From Rhizobium sp. BT03 (GTDB taxonomy: Bacteria; Pseudomonadota; Alphaproteobacteria; Rhizobiales; Rhizobiaceae), in assembly GCF_030053155.1 (NCBI RefSeq), contig NZ_CP125641.1, positions 1 through 64,000 of the forward strand: 64,000 bases of DNA, given 5' to 3'. Position 1 is the stretch's first letter; every line of letters starts with the position of its first letter. The notes beneath the pieces are model-generated. The model did not search any database. It saw only the letters and a list, made by a program, of their open reading frames with translations, and had not been told where the DNA came from. Made by a program: the position numbers and the translations under genes. Positions 1 to 8,050 of this stretch are shown in pieces.

Positions 1-714
1 ATGGCAGGCCGCGCGGCGGCAGGAGCCATCGCGAGCTACATGGAAGGTGCTAACGAAGCAGCCGAGACCGAGACCAAGGAGCAGGAAGCTGCAAAGCCCT
101 GCGTGGATTGCGGAGAGATCGATTGCTTCAAACCACCGAAAGGATCGAAGCCCGATCAAATCGAGGAGTTCAAGCGGCAGCTCAAGGAGCAGCAGGACGC
201 CATCAACGAGATTTCGCCGGACACGCTCCTTAAAAATATGGATACGTATGAGGATATCGGTCGAGGCGCCAAGGATGCAGTGGATCGAGCGACCGCACGG
301 AGTAAGTGGCTTGCTGACAAGACCGTTGATCTTGTCGAAGAAGGCCTCGACGAAACGGCTGCAAGAGCCGCAGCCCAAAAGGAGCTGGGTACGATGGATG
401 TCATCCATACGCCGGACCTGTCAACAGGTGGAACTGGAAAAATTTCCGAACATAATGGCGGACTGGGACCGAGATCGGCAAACAGATCGATTGGCTCACA
501 ATGGTCCAAGACGGGTGAGACTTCGGAGAAGACACGACTGGAACAACTCAGGAAACACGCGGAAAAAGCAAAAGAGAAGGGAGAAGGCATGAACGCTGAC
601 CTGAAAATCTGCGACGAAGACGGATCTTCCGAATCTGGAAATCCGTCCGCGGCCCCGAGTTCCCAGTCCGACGGCAAACCCGGTCAATCGACCGGCTCCG
701 TGCCAATGTCTTGA
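1..714 (+). CDS. tde: Tde-type T6SS DNase effector (Ntox15), 5'-truncated by window edge
   Basis: This is the C-terminal 237 residues of a toxin whose first codons lie before the window. Its first visible residue aligns with Met48 of the complete paralogue at 8047-8901, so the glycine-rich N-terminus is missing only because of the cut. It keeps the CxxCxxxxC motif (CVDCGEIDC), the EFKRQL...INEISPD block, the HTPD (HxxD) catalytic motif and the GPRSANRSIGSQW block that mark polymorphic toxin type 15, the family of Agrobacterium Tde DNases. The family degrades DNA in the recipient cell after type VI delivery. The immunity gene follows after 26 nt and a PAAR gene after that. The very acidic, Ser/Gly-rich last 35 residues look disordered. 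Confidence 0.85.
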   Translation: MAGRAAAGAIASYMEGANEAAETETKEQEAAKPCVDCGEIDCFKPPKGSKPDQIEEFKRQLKEQQDAINEISPDTLLKNMDTYEDIGRGAKDAVDRATARSKWLADKTVDLVEEGLDETAARAAAQKELGTMDVIHTPDLSTGGTGKISEHNGGLGPRSANRSIGSQWSKTGETSEKTRLEQLRKHAEKAKEKGEGMNADLKICDEDGSSESGNPSAAPSSQSDGKPGQSTGSVPMS

Positions 715-740
715 TCACCCATTAACTCGCAGGAAGATAG

Positions 741-1418
741 ATGGAAAAATACAGCGACAGGTTGAATTCAGTTGTCGAAAAATTCTCCGGTGGGGATGTG
801 GAACGGGCCGTAGGTCTCGACATAGATCGCTCGTCGTATGAAGGGCGAATCCCGGGGGGCGTTTTTGATCTATGGGAGAAAGTTGGGGCAGGTCCGTTTT
901 TCGGCGGATACTTTCAGTTGTGTGCTCCGCAGTCGTATCGAGGGATTATAAGCCAGGTCTTAGATGGTGACGCACAAATAATTCCGGAGCAAACCCATGC
1001 CATCGGTTTCAGCGCATTTGGTGAGATCGTTGCGTGGAATGAGCAATATCGCGACGTCAGAATAGATCTGGTTAATGGTCAGATAGCCTGCCGCTCGATG
1101 TTCAATCCGAAACCTCATATTGATCCAAGCGTGAGCATCTTGAGCCGTTTGCTGCTGGCGGATGACCCATCCTTCGACGTTCTCGATAGCGATGGAAAGG
1201 GACTCTTCAAATCTGCAAAACTGAAGCTTGGAAAATTGCAAGTTGGTCAGATCTACGGTTTCAGGCCCATTCTCGCTCTCGGCGGCAATCGGGCTGCTGA
1301 TAGTATCAAGATTTATGATGCTCTTCCCCACATGGCAATTCTGGCCCAGGCGCACCGGATGCAACTCGTAGATAACTCGGTATTTCCACCGAAGCTTGTC
1401 AGAACAGTTGGCAGTTGA
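741..1418 (+). CDS. tdi: Tdi-type immunity protein (GAD-like/DUF1851)
   Basis: This 225-residue protein has no signal peptide or membrane segment. It has the GAD-like N-terminal pattern (YEGRIPGGVFDLW...GGYFQLC) and the DUF1851 C-terminal pattern (GQIYGFRPILALGG) seen in Tdi proteins, which bind and neutralise Tde DNases in the producer cytoplasm. It starts at ATG 741 behind a GGAAG ribosome site and directly follows its toxin gene, the usual toxin-immunity order. It is paralogous to 8941-9606 but clearly diverged, as expected for immunity proteins tuned to different toxins. The gene is visibly more AT-rich than the metabolic operons further right, consistent with acquired effector cargo. Confidence 0.85.
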   Translation: MEKYSDRLNSVVEKFSGGDVERAVGLDIDRSSYEGRIPGGVFDLWEKVGAGPFFGGYFQLCAPQSYRGIISQVLDGDAQIIPEQTHAIGFSAFGEIVAWNEQYRDVRIDLVNGQIACRSMFNPKPHIDPSVSILSRLLLADDPSFDVLDSDGKGLFKSAKLKLGKLQVGQIYGFRPILALGGNRAADSIKIYDALPHMAILAQAHRMQLVDNSVFPPKLVRTVGS

Positions 1419-1490
1419 TGTGAACCGATCTCGTGCTCTGAGGATAGACTGACAATAGCGCAAGCGGTTTCGAAGCCGAGGAGTTTCACG

Positions 1491-1793
1491 ATGGTTGGCA
1501 GTCCGGTCACTCTTAAAGGCCACATGCATGTTTGCCCCATGGTCGATCCCGGTCCGCGACCACATATCGGCGGGCCGGTGTCTTCGACATCCCAGTCGTT
1601 CGTCTGCGTCGAAGGTGTGCCAGTCGCAACGGTGGGAGACAAGTGCACGTGCACCGGTGTCCCGACCACCGCCGGCATTACCAGTGGATCGTCGGTTGCC
1701 AATATCGGCGGCAAGAAGATTGCCCGCTTCGGCGATGCCTGCGAGCATGGAGGCCGGCTGGTGCAAGGAGTTCCCTGGCTGACATTTGATTAG
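1491..1793 (+). CDS. PAAR-domain tip protein
   Basis: The 100-residue protein is a bare PAAR domain. It has repeated Gly-rich strands, the conserved Cys/His positions of the metal-binding tip (GHMHVCPM, CTCTGVP, DACEHGG) and the terminal GGRLVQGVPW strand. PAAR proteins cap the VgrG trimer and sharpen the T6SS spike. The start is ATG 1491, which matches the length of its near-identical copy at 9690-9992. It forms the third gene of the tde-tdi-PAAR cassette. It has no fused toxin, so it probably serves delivery of the neighbouring Tde rather than acting as an effector itself. Confidence 0.85.
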   Translation: MVGSPVTLKGHMHVCPMVDPGPRPHIGGPVSSTSQSFVCVEGVPVATVGDKCTCTGVPTTAGITSGSSVANIGGKKIARFGDACEHGGRLVQGVPWLTFD

Positions 1794-1802
1794 CCGACTT
1801 CG

Positions 1803-1871
1803 AAAGTCGAACTAGAGGCGGATCGGATTAACTTCAAGAAGCGCAGGCCGGGAGAGGGCCCCTTGTCTTAG
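1803..1871 (+). pseudogene. Remnant of a vgrG 3' end
   Basis: An open stretch ending in TAG at 1869-1871 reads KVELEADRINFKKRRPGEG, which aligns with the last part of the intact VgrG (KIDIEGNQINFKKGGPGQE, about 7005-7035). Only the tail survives, between the PAAR gene and hcp. I infer that another vgrG once stood here and was lost by deletion or recombination. The match is short (about 20 residues) but in the right reading frame and ends near the same point. Confidence 0.6.
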
Positions 1872-1961
1872 CCGCAAGCGCACTCGGGGAGCAGGAAGAA
1901 GAAAGGCGACTACGCCTTAGACGCAACTAGGCACTCAACCGCCAACAGGAGAGCTGACAGA

Positions 1962-2438
1962 ATGCCGATTTATCTTCAGATCGACGGTATCCAGGGCGAT
2001 GCGACCCACGAACAGCATCGCAAGTGGATGGACATCGAAGCCATCCACTGGAACGTCGCCCGCAACATGAACACCTCCGCCGGTTCGGCGGCAAACCGTG
2101 AAGCCTCCGAGCCGACCGTTTCGGAAGTGATCCTCACCAAGGTCAGCGACTCCTCGTCGACCAAGCTTTTCCAGGAGGCCTGCTCGGGCCGCACCGGCAA
2201 GCGCTCCGTCATCCATCTCGTCACCACGGGCAATCCCGGCGATACCTATATCGAGTATTCGCTCGAGAACACGCTGATCGCCAGCTACTCGATCGATTCC
2301 AACGGTGACCGCCCCGTCGAGACGATCAAGCTGAACTTCACCAAGATGGAAGTGAAGTACACGCCTTACGACGACAAGCACTCGCCGCAGTCGCCGATGA
2401 TCGCTTCCTACGATCTCGCGACCACCAAGGCCGCTTAA
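1962..2438 (+). CDS. hcp: Hcp, T6SS inner-tube protein
   Basis: The 158-residue protein begins MPIYLQIDGIQGDATHEQH and contains the VSEVILTK, STKLFQEAC and VETIKLNFTKMEVKY segments of the Hcp family, at the family's usual length. Hcp hexamers stack into the tube expelled by the contractile sheath and carry small effectors. The start ATG 1962 follows a CAGGAGAG ribosome site. It stands between the first tde cassette and the two unrecognised genes upstream of vgrG. A stem-loop follows its stop codon. Confidence 0.93.
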   Translation: MPIYLQIDGIQGDATHEQHRKWMDIEAIHWNVARNMNTSAGSAANREASEPTVSEVILTKVSDSSSTKLFQEACSGRTGKRSVIHLVTTGNPGDTYIEYSLENTLIASYSIDSNGDRPVETIKLNFTKMEVKYTPYDDKHSPQSPMIASYDLATTKAA

Positions 2439-2454
2439 GGCTTCTCAATATCGG

Positions 2455-2480
2455 CAGTGGCAGCTTTGCCGCTGGCACTG
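2455..2480 (+). terminator. Stem-loop after hcp
   Basis: Two 10-nt arms (CAGTGGCAGC and GCTGGCACTG) pair with one mismatch around a 6-nt loop, 17 nt after the hcp stop codon. No clear U-run follows, so it may be a weak terminator or an mRNA 3'-end stabiliser that keeps hcp transcript levels above those of downstream genes. Confidence 0.4.
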
Positions 2481-2563
2481 CGCCCATATTTCCGTTGCCT
2501 TCCCCCACCCGGAGCAGGCGATGAAACAGGCTGTTTTCGAGAGACATTTTTGCGCTTTGGACA

Positions 2564-3652
2564 ATGGAGATGATCGTGTCGGCTGCAATTGATCGTTTGA
2601 ACGATATTCTTGTGGAATTGCCCAAATACAAATCCCAATGGGAGACGAACGTCGCCAGTCCCTATGTCAGGGCTTACGATCTCGCCATCGACAATTTCCA
2701 GAAAACCACTAAAGCCCAGGAGGCCCGCGACCGGATGCTGGCCGAGCTCTTCGTGTTTTCCGCGTCGGTCCTGACGGGCAGCATCATGATGGCCGCCTTC
2801 GCCACCACCTCGGTGCGTGTACTGGCCGGCCGCACCGCACTGCGCGTGATCTGCAACAACAACCTCAATCGCACCTTCGACCTGATGCATGCCGCTGCCA
2901 ACAGCAAGCCGGTGATGTTTGCGCTCGGCGGCGTGCTGGACGAGGCCAAGAAACTTGCCAACAAGCAGGTGACCAGCGCTGCGGAAAAGCTGACGAGCAG
3001 CGCGCCGATTGCCTCTGCGCCGACTGCCCTCAATTTCATGACTCGGATCGGGGATTTCATCGCCACCAATCACGTCTGCGTGCATGAGTTGGTCAGGGGC
3101 GTGATGCAGGACAATTCGATCAGCGAGGCCAACAAATCCAGGATGGCCGATCTGATCGGCAAGACGCCGTTCTGCAATCCGCCCGAGAGCCGGCGCGTGG
3201 ACGAAAACCGGCTGTCCCAGAAGATGGAGCTCCTGTTCTACATGAGCGCGGTTCTGGATTCCGACAAGCTCGTGACCTATGTGCCGGCCACCGGCGGCAC
3301 CGTCGGCGGCATGGGTAGGGATATTGAATACAGCAAGAAGGCTATTCCGCAGATGCCTTCGGCGTCCGATTACCCGAAGTCCATTTCGCCCCGTTTGACC
3401 GGCCGGCCGTTCCAGCCTTTCGAGCCCGGTCAGCGTGTCGAATATGACAATGTCGGATCGGTCGTCCGCGATCGCATCAACACGCTCAGCCGCCTTACCG
3501 GCAATTCATCCTTCTATCCCGAGCAGAACTTTGCCGAAAAGCTGCTGATCGACCCCACAGGCAGCGCGCAGATGGCGAAGGCGGAGCAGATCATCAACCG
3601 TCTTTCCACCGACGCCCGGCCGAAGCAGCTTACAGATGTCAGGATGATCTAA
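2564..3652 (+). CDS. Unrecognised protein between hcp and vgrG
   Basis: I do not recognise this 362-residue protein. It has one or two hydrophobic stretches around residues 64-90 (FVFSASVLTGSIMMAAFATTSVRVLAG) and is otherwise soluble-looking, with a proline-rich segment near residues 265-290. There is no signal peptide, no VgrG or PAAR signature and no obvious enzyme motif. ATG 2564 and ATG 2570 are both possible starts. It lies 10 nt upstream of the next gene, so the two are probably co-transcribed and act together. The position between hcp and vgrG suggests an accessory or cargo role in type VI secretion, which is inference from context only. Confidence 0.6.
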   Translation: MEMIVSAAIDRLNDILVELPKYKSQWETNVASPYVRAYDLAIDNFQKTTKAQEARDRMLAELFVFSASVLTGSIMMAAFATTSVRVLAGRTALRVICNNNLNRTFDLMHAAANSKPVMFALGGVLDEAKKLANKQVTSAAEKLTSSAPIASAPTALNFMTRIGDFIATNHVCVHELVRGVMQDNSISEANKSRMADLIGKTPFCNPPESRRVDENRLSQKMELLFYMSAVLDSDKLVTYVPATGGTVGGMGRDIEYSKKAIPQMPSASDYPKSISPRLTGRPFQPFEPGQRVEYDNVGSVVRDRINTLSRLTGNSSFYPEQNFAEKLLIDPTGSAQMAKAEQIINRLSTDARPKQLTDVRMI

Positions 3653-3662
3653 GGCGGTGCCG

Positions 3663-4586
3663 ATGCTGTTGACTGGTTTGCTGAAACCGCGCGGATACAT
3701 GCGCTGGCCGCTGGCCGCGGCCGCTCTCGCCTGTGTGATGGCCGCGAGCGCGGCCGGCATGGTTGGCGCCTCCGACTCCACCGATCAATCCCTGCTTCAA
3801 ATCGAGGACGTGTCGTCGCGCCTTTCCAGCACGCCCGCCGCTGTCGAAAATGTCGCGAAAGCCGCCACTGAGCGGGGCGTTTCCGAGGCTGCGCAGGTCC
3901 AATCCCTGCTTGAAACGGCTGTACGGTCTTCTTTCAACGGCGACAGCATGCTTGCCGGAATATCGGAGGCCACCGGTAAGGCCGGCGGTGATGCCGCCGA
4001 CCCGAAGGCTTTCGCCAAGGCGGCAGCGGCGGTGGAAGAAGGGCAGGCAAAGATTGCCCGCATGTACCAGGCGCAGGATCAGGCAGCGGGTAGAGATATC
4101 GAAACGCGTCTTGCCGATCCGGCTGACGGCCCGCGGATCAGAGAGCTTACCGATCTCATGGCTGGCCCGGATCTTGCCGTGGAAACCGCATTTACCTCGC
4201 AGCTCATGTATCTGTCCCTCGAAGCCCTTTCCAATTCCGATGCCGGGACATTGGCATCCGCTCCGCAGGATCAGCTGCAGTCCGAAATGAAGGGCGTGAT
4301 CTCTTCGCTGCGCTCGAAAAGCGAGAACGAGAAGCCGGTTCCCAAGGACATAGCCCGGACGAACGAAAAGACGCGGCTTAGCTTCGTGCTCGCTACCCTG
4401 TCTCCGGAAGACCTGTCGGTGCTGACGGATTTCTATCGAAGTGCGGGCGGAAAGGCCAAGCGCGACGCGCTGGTCGAAAGTTACAAGCAGGCCTCCGATC
4501 AGGCCAATACCGAAATGCTGGGGCACTATTTCCAGGCACTGGCGGATTATCTCAAAACCCATCCTCGGCCGCAACAGCAGCAGTAA
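3663..4586 (+). CDS. Exported protein of unknown function, DUF2059-like C-terminus
   Basis: The protein (307 residues from ATG 3663; GTG 3657 is an alternative but overlaps the ribosome site) starts with basic residues and a hydrophobic segment (WPLAAAALACVMAASAAG), a signal peptide or membrane anchor. The mature part is Ala/Gln-rich and mostly helical. The C-terminal 60 residues (LSPEDLSVLTDFYRSAGGK...) resemble the short helical DUF2059 repeat found in periplasmic proteins. It ends in four glutamines, 27 nt before vgrG. Partner of 2564-3652 by spacing. A periplasmic role linked to the secretion island is plausible but unproven. Confidence 0.6.
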   Translation: MLLTGLLKPRGYMRWPLAAAALACVMAASAAGMVGASDSTDQSLLQIEDVSSRLSSTPAAVENVAKAATERGVSEAAQVQSLLETAVRSSFNGDSMLAGISEATGKAGGDAADPKAFAKAAAAVEEGQAKIARMYQAQDQAAGRDIETRLADPADGPRIRELTDLMAGPDLAVETAFTSQLMYLSLEALSNSDAGTLASAPQDQLQSEMKGVISSLRSKSENEKPVPKDIARTNEKTRLSFVLATLSPEDLSVLTDFYRSAGGKAKRDALVESYKQASDQANTEMLGHYFQALADYLKTHPRPQQQQ

Positions 4587-4613
4587 TCGGCTTTCAAGAC
4601 GGAACGTGATGTT

Positions 4614-7088
4614 ATGGACGATTTGCAATCCCTGGCCGCCGATTTCATCCAGGCGAACCGTATTCTGAAGATCGTCTCGCCGCTAGGCGAGGACCAGCTT
4701 CTGCCGGAGCGCGTGACGATCGAGGAAGGCATTTCCTCGCTCTTCGAGATCAGGGTTTCGGCGCGCGCCAAGAAACCATCGGTCAAGCCGGAGGAACTGA
4801 TCGGCCGGTTGATGGATGTCTCCGTCGAGGTGAGCCAAGGCGACGGCGACGGCGGCGTGCGCCGGCCATTCAACGGCCTGGTGACCGAACTCAACGAGGG
4901 GCCGCCGATCACCCGCGGCCTCAGGTCCTATTCCATGGTGCTCAGGCCGCAGATGTGGCTGCTGTCGCGCCGTTCCGATTGCCGCATCTGGATGGACAAG
5001 ACCTCAGTCGATATCGTCGAGACGCTGTTTTCAGAACACGGCATCCCGGCGCCGGATACGTCGGGCGTCATCACGCCACCACCGCCGCAGCATTATTCGG
5101 TGCAGTGGAACGAAACCGACCTTGCCTTCCTCACCCGCCGCTTCGAGGAGGACGGCCTGTTCTACTGGTTCTCCCACGAGGACGGCAAACACAAGCTGCA
5201 TGTGGCCGACAGTGCGCGCTCCTGGCTCGGCCCGTCGCCCTCGGCGCAGGGCGAGGGCCAGGTCCGCCTGGCGCAGGGCTCGGCTGACCGCAACCACATC
5301 ACCGAGTGGAGCCGGCGTTATTCCTATGTGCCGGGACAGCGGGCAGGTGCCGACTGGAACTTCGAGACGCCGCGCATGGTGCCGGGCACGATGACGCCGT
5401 CGCTGGTGCAGATGCCGGAGGCGACCAAACGCGAACTCTACGAATATCCGGCGCGCATTTCTTCCGTCGCTGAAGCCGAGCGGGCGGAAAAACTCAGGAT
5501 GCAGGCCTCCGAAGCCGACCACGACCGCGTCTTCGGCGGCTCGACATCCCGTATTCTGGAGGCAGGACGCCGCTTCACGCCTTATGAGGTCGCCCACCCC
5601 GACCATGCCTATGAAGAGCACGTGGTGGTGAAGGCGACCCATACCGTCGTCGACCGGTCCTACGAGACCAACAGCAACGAGCCCGAATACACCAATACCT
5701 TCGAGGCGGTTCCGTCGCGGGTGTCGATGACGCCGCATCGCGAGACGAAGCGGCCGCGCATCGAAGGCACGCAGGTGGCGATCGTCGCTGGTCCTTCCGG
5801 CGAAGAGATCCATCCCGACCAGTACGGCCGCATCAAGCTGTGGTTCCCCTGGGACCGCAAGGCCAAGAAGGACGGCTCCGACACCTGCTGGGTGCGCGTC
5901 AGCCAGGTCTGGGGCGGCGGAACCTGGGGCGCTCAGGTCATTCCACGCATCGGCATGGAGGTGATGGTCGCCTTCGTCGACGGCGACCCTGACCGGCCGC
6001 TGGTGACAGGTGTGGTGCCGAACCCCGCCAATACGGTCCCCTACGACTTGCCGGCCAACAAGACGCGCATGGTCATGCGCTCGAACACCCACAAAGGCAC
6101 TGGCTTCAACGAAATGACCTTCGAGGACGAAGCCGGCCAGGAGAACATGTTCTTCCACGCCCAGAAGGACCAGACGACACGGGTGCTGAACGACCGCACC
6201 AAACGCATCGACCGCCACGAGGTCTCGGCGATCGGCGCCAACCGCACCGTAGAAGTCGGCGGCAACCAGAAACACGAGGTCGGCGGCTCGATGAACACCG
6301 TCGTTGGCGGCACCGGGCCGATGGCGATGGCGCTGATGGGGGCGGTTCAAGGAATGTCGGGCCAGACGGCGGGCCTGCTTTCACAAGCCGGTCAGATTGC
6401 CGGGGGTGGTGGGCCTGGCCTAACTGCTTTTGCCGGCACGCTTGCTTCCTCGGCGCTGGGCTTCCTGAGTATGGGGGGTCTCGGCAGCCGCCAGGGCGTC
6501 GTTTCAGGTCCCAGTCCGCGCTCCGATGCGGGCACGGCCCTTGCCGGCTCGGGGACCGGCGTCGGGGAGGACGCGTCCAGCCTATTTCCCTTACCAGGGA
6601 TCATGAACACGATTGTCGGTTCTTTTCAATCCACCAGCGTCGGTGTCGCGAAGGCCGAACAGATTGGCGTGAGCAAGGTCACCAATATCGGCCAGACGGA
6701 GATGATCAACGTCGGCAAGCAGCAGAACCTGGCGATCGGAAAGATACAGAGCGTCACGATCGGCGAGGAACAGAATACCAACATCGGAAAATCGCAAGGC
6801 ACGGTCGTCGGCGAGAAGATCACCGTCAATGTCGGCAAGCTCTACGGCCTCGTGGCAGGTGAAAAATATCGTGGTGAGTCAAAGGTGTGGGAGGTATTTG
6901 CGGAAGACAAGATCTTCCTGTCCGCTCCCGGTGGCTACATCGAAATCAACAAGACCGGTATCCGCCTTTACGCACTGAAAATCGATATCGAAGGCAATCA
7001 AATCAACTTCAAGAAAGGCGGTCCCGGGCAAGAGCCGTCTTGCCTGCGGCAGATGTCGAAGTCGTCCACGCCATTTGTGAGGATGTGA
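4614..7088 (+). CDS. vgrG: VgrG spike protein with Gly/Ala-rich insertion
   Basis: The 824-residue protein has the gp27/gp5-like N-terminal half (residues about 15-480, including SLVQ, HPDQYGRIKLWFPWDR and CWVRVSQVWGG) and a C-terminal beta-helix of VG/IG-type repeats (about 530-800). It forms the trimeric spike of the type VI machine. Residues about 564-662 are an unusual Gly/Ala/Ser-rich hydrophobic insertion that splits the beta-helix repeats. The gene ends TGATG, overlapping the start of the DUF4123 adaptor gene, so the two are translationally coupled. The C-terminus matches the relic at 1803-1871. Confidence 0.93.
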   Translation: MDDLQSLAADFIQANRILKIVSPLGEDQLLPERVTIEEGISSLFEIRVSARAKKPSVKPEELIGRLMDVSVEVSQGDGDGGVRRPFNGLVTELNEGPPITRGLRSYSMVLRPQMWLLSRRSDCRIWMDKTSVDIVETLFSEHGIPAPDTSGVITPPPPQHYSVQWNETDLAFLTRRFEEDGLFYWFSHEDGKHKLHVADSARSWLGPSPSAQGEGQVRLAQGSADRNHITEWSRRYSYVPGQRAGADWNFETPRMVPGTMTPSLVQMPEATKRELYEYPARISSVAEAERAEKLRMQASEADHDRVFGGSTSRILEAGRRFTPYEVAHPDHAYEEHVVVKATHTVVDRSYETNSNEPEYTNTFEAVPSRVSMTPHRETKRPRIEGTQVAIVAGPSGEEIHPDQYGRIKLWFPWDRKAKKDGSDTCWVRVSQVWGGGTWGAQVIPRIGMEVMVAFVDGDPDRPLVTGVVPNPANTVPYDLPANKTRMVMRSNTHKGTGFNEMTFEDEAGQENMFFHAQKDQTTRVLNDRTKRIDRHEVSAIGANRTVEVGGNQKHEVGGSMNTVVGGTGPMAMALMGAVQGMSGQTAGLLSQAGQIAGGGGPGLTAFAGTLASSALGFLSMGGLGSRQGVVSGPSPRSDAGTALAGSGTGVGEDASSLFPLPGIMNTIVGSFQSTSVGVAKAEQIGVSKVTNIGQTEMINVGKQQNLAIGKIQSVTIGEEQNTNIGKSQGTVVGEKITVNVGKLYGLVAGEKYRGESKVWEVFAEDKIFLSAPGGYIEINKTGIRLYALKIDIEGNQINFKKGGPGQEPSCLRQMSKSSTPFVRM

Positions 7089-8050
7089 TGATGGAAGCGA
7101 CCCCCGTAATCGATCTACCTGATATCGCCGAAGCCGCTCAAGTCCTGAGGCAAACTGTCGACGATATGAGTGGACCAGTCACTGTCGTACTGGATGGCGG
7201 CGCCTTTGACGATCTGCCATCCGCACTTGCGTCCGAGGCCATCCACTGCCGCTCGCTGTTCCTTGAGGGAGTACCCCTCGATTTTCGTCGTGCGGGGCCG
7301 TGGATGGCCGAAGTGTCGTCGGCATCAATGCGATCGCATGTCGAATGGCTTGATACGCATCATAATTGCGCGGCTTATTGGTCGTGCCCCGCAGGACCGG
7401 ACGTGCTCTACCGCCACCTCAGGACGCTGAACGAGGTCATGATCCCGCGCGAAGACGGCGAGGGCAGGCAACAGGGCGCGGCGGAAAAGCAGCACTATGA
7501 ACGAGTTCTTTTCCGCCATTGGGACCCCAATGTCCTCGGCGCGGTACTGCCGATCCTGACGAGATCGCAGTTCGCCCGTTTTTTGGGGCCGGCAGATGGC
7601 GTCGTCTTCAACGGGCCGGATTACGGGGGCGTTCGTCGGGTGCGCAAGGCCGACAACATGCCGGACGCGGCCATCGGCCCGCTCCGGCTCGAGCCGGACC
7701 AGATGGGGAGACTAAAGGCCGCCATGCTTCATTCATCGCGGCTGCGGATTGCGCGTTACCTCAAGAAGAATACACCGCCCCATTTTTCGGGCGTAGATGA
7801 CGATTTCGTGTGGGGAGCCACGCTGGCGAGTGAGAGAACGGCCGATGAGCTTGGGATTCGGACCGAGCGAGGACGTGCGCGTTGGGCATATGTGATGGTT
7901 GTGTCGGACGGCAAGGCGGCGGATCTTCCGGAGGTGCGAAGCTTTATCCAGGAAAAGGGAGCCTCGCCTGACGCTCGGGTCAAAGAACTGATCGGCCATA
8001 CGGTTGACGCGTTACGCTCCGGCAACGCCTTCAATGGGGCGGCATCATGA
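7088..8050 (+). CDS. tap: DUF4123 adaptor/chaperone (Tap) for Tde loading
   Basis: The 320-residue cytoplasmic protein has the DUF4123 pattern: an N-terminal VVLDGGAFDDL strand, a middle HWDPNVLGAVLPIL motif and QFARFLGP. Family members hold a specific effector and load it onto the cognate VgrG. Start ATG 7088 overlaps the vgrG stop (TGATG), with ATG 7091 as a second choice. Its own stop overlaps the Tde start by 4 nt (ATGA at 8047). This vgrG-tap-tde-tdi order is the same as in Agrobacterium Tde modules. A C-terminal region of about 110 residues after the core may select the toxin. Confidence 0.85.
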   Translation: MMEATPVIDLPDIAEAAQVLRQTVDDMSGPVTVVLDGGAFDDLPSALASEAIHCRSLFLEGVPLDFRRAGPWMAEVSSASMRSHVEWLDTHHNCAAYWSCPAGPDVLYRHLRTLNEVMIPREDGEGRQQGAAEKQHYERVLFRHWDPNVLGAVLPILTRSQFARFLGPADGVVFNGPDYGGVRRVRKADNMPDAAIGPLRLEPDQMGRLKAAMLHSSRLRIARYLKKNTPPHFSGVDDDFVWGATLASERTADELGIRTERGRARWAYVMVVSDGKAADLPEVRSFIQEKGASPDARVKELIGHTVDALRSGNAFNGAAS

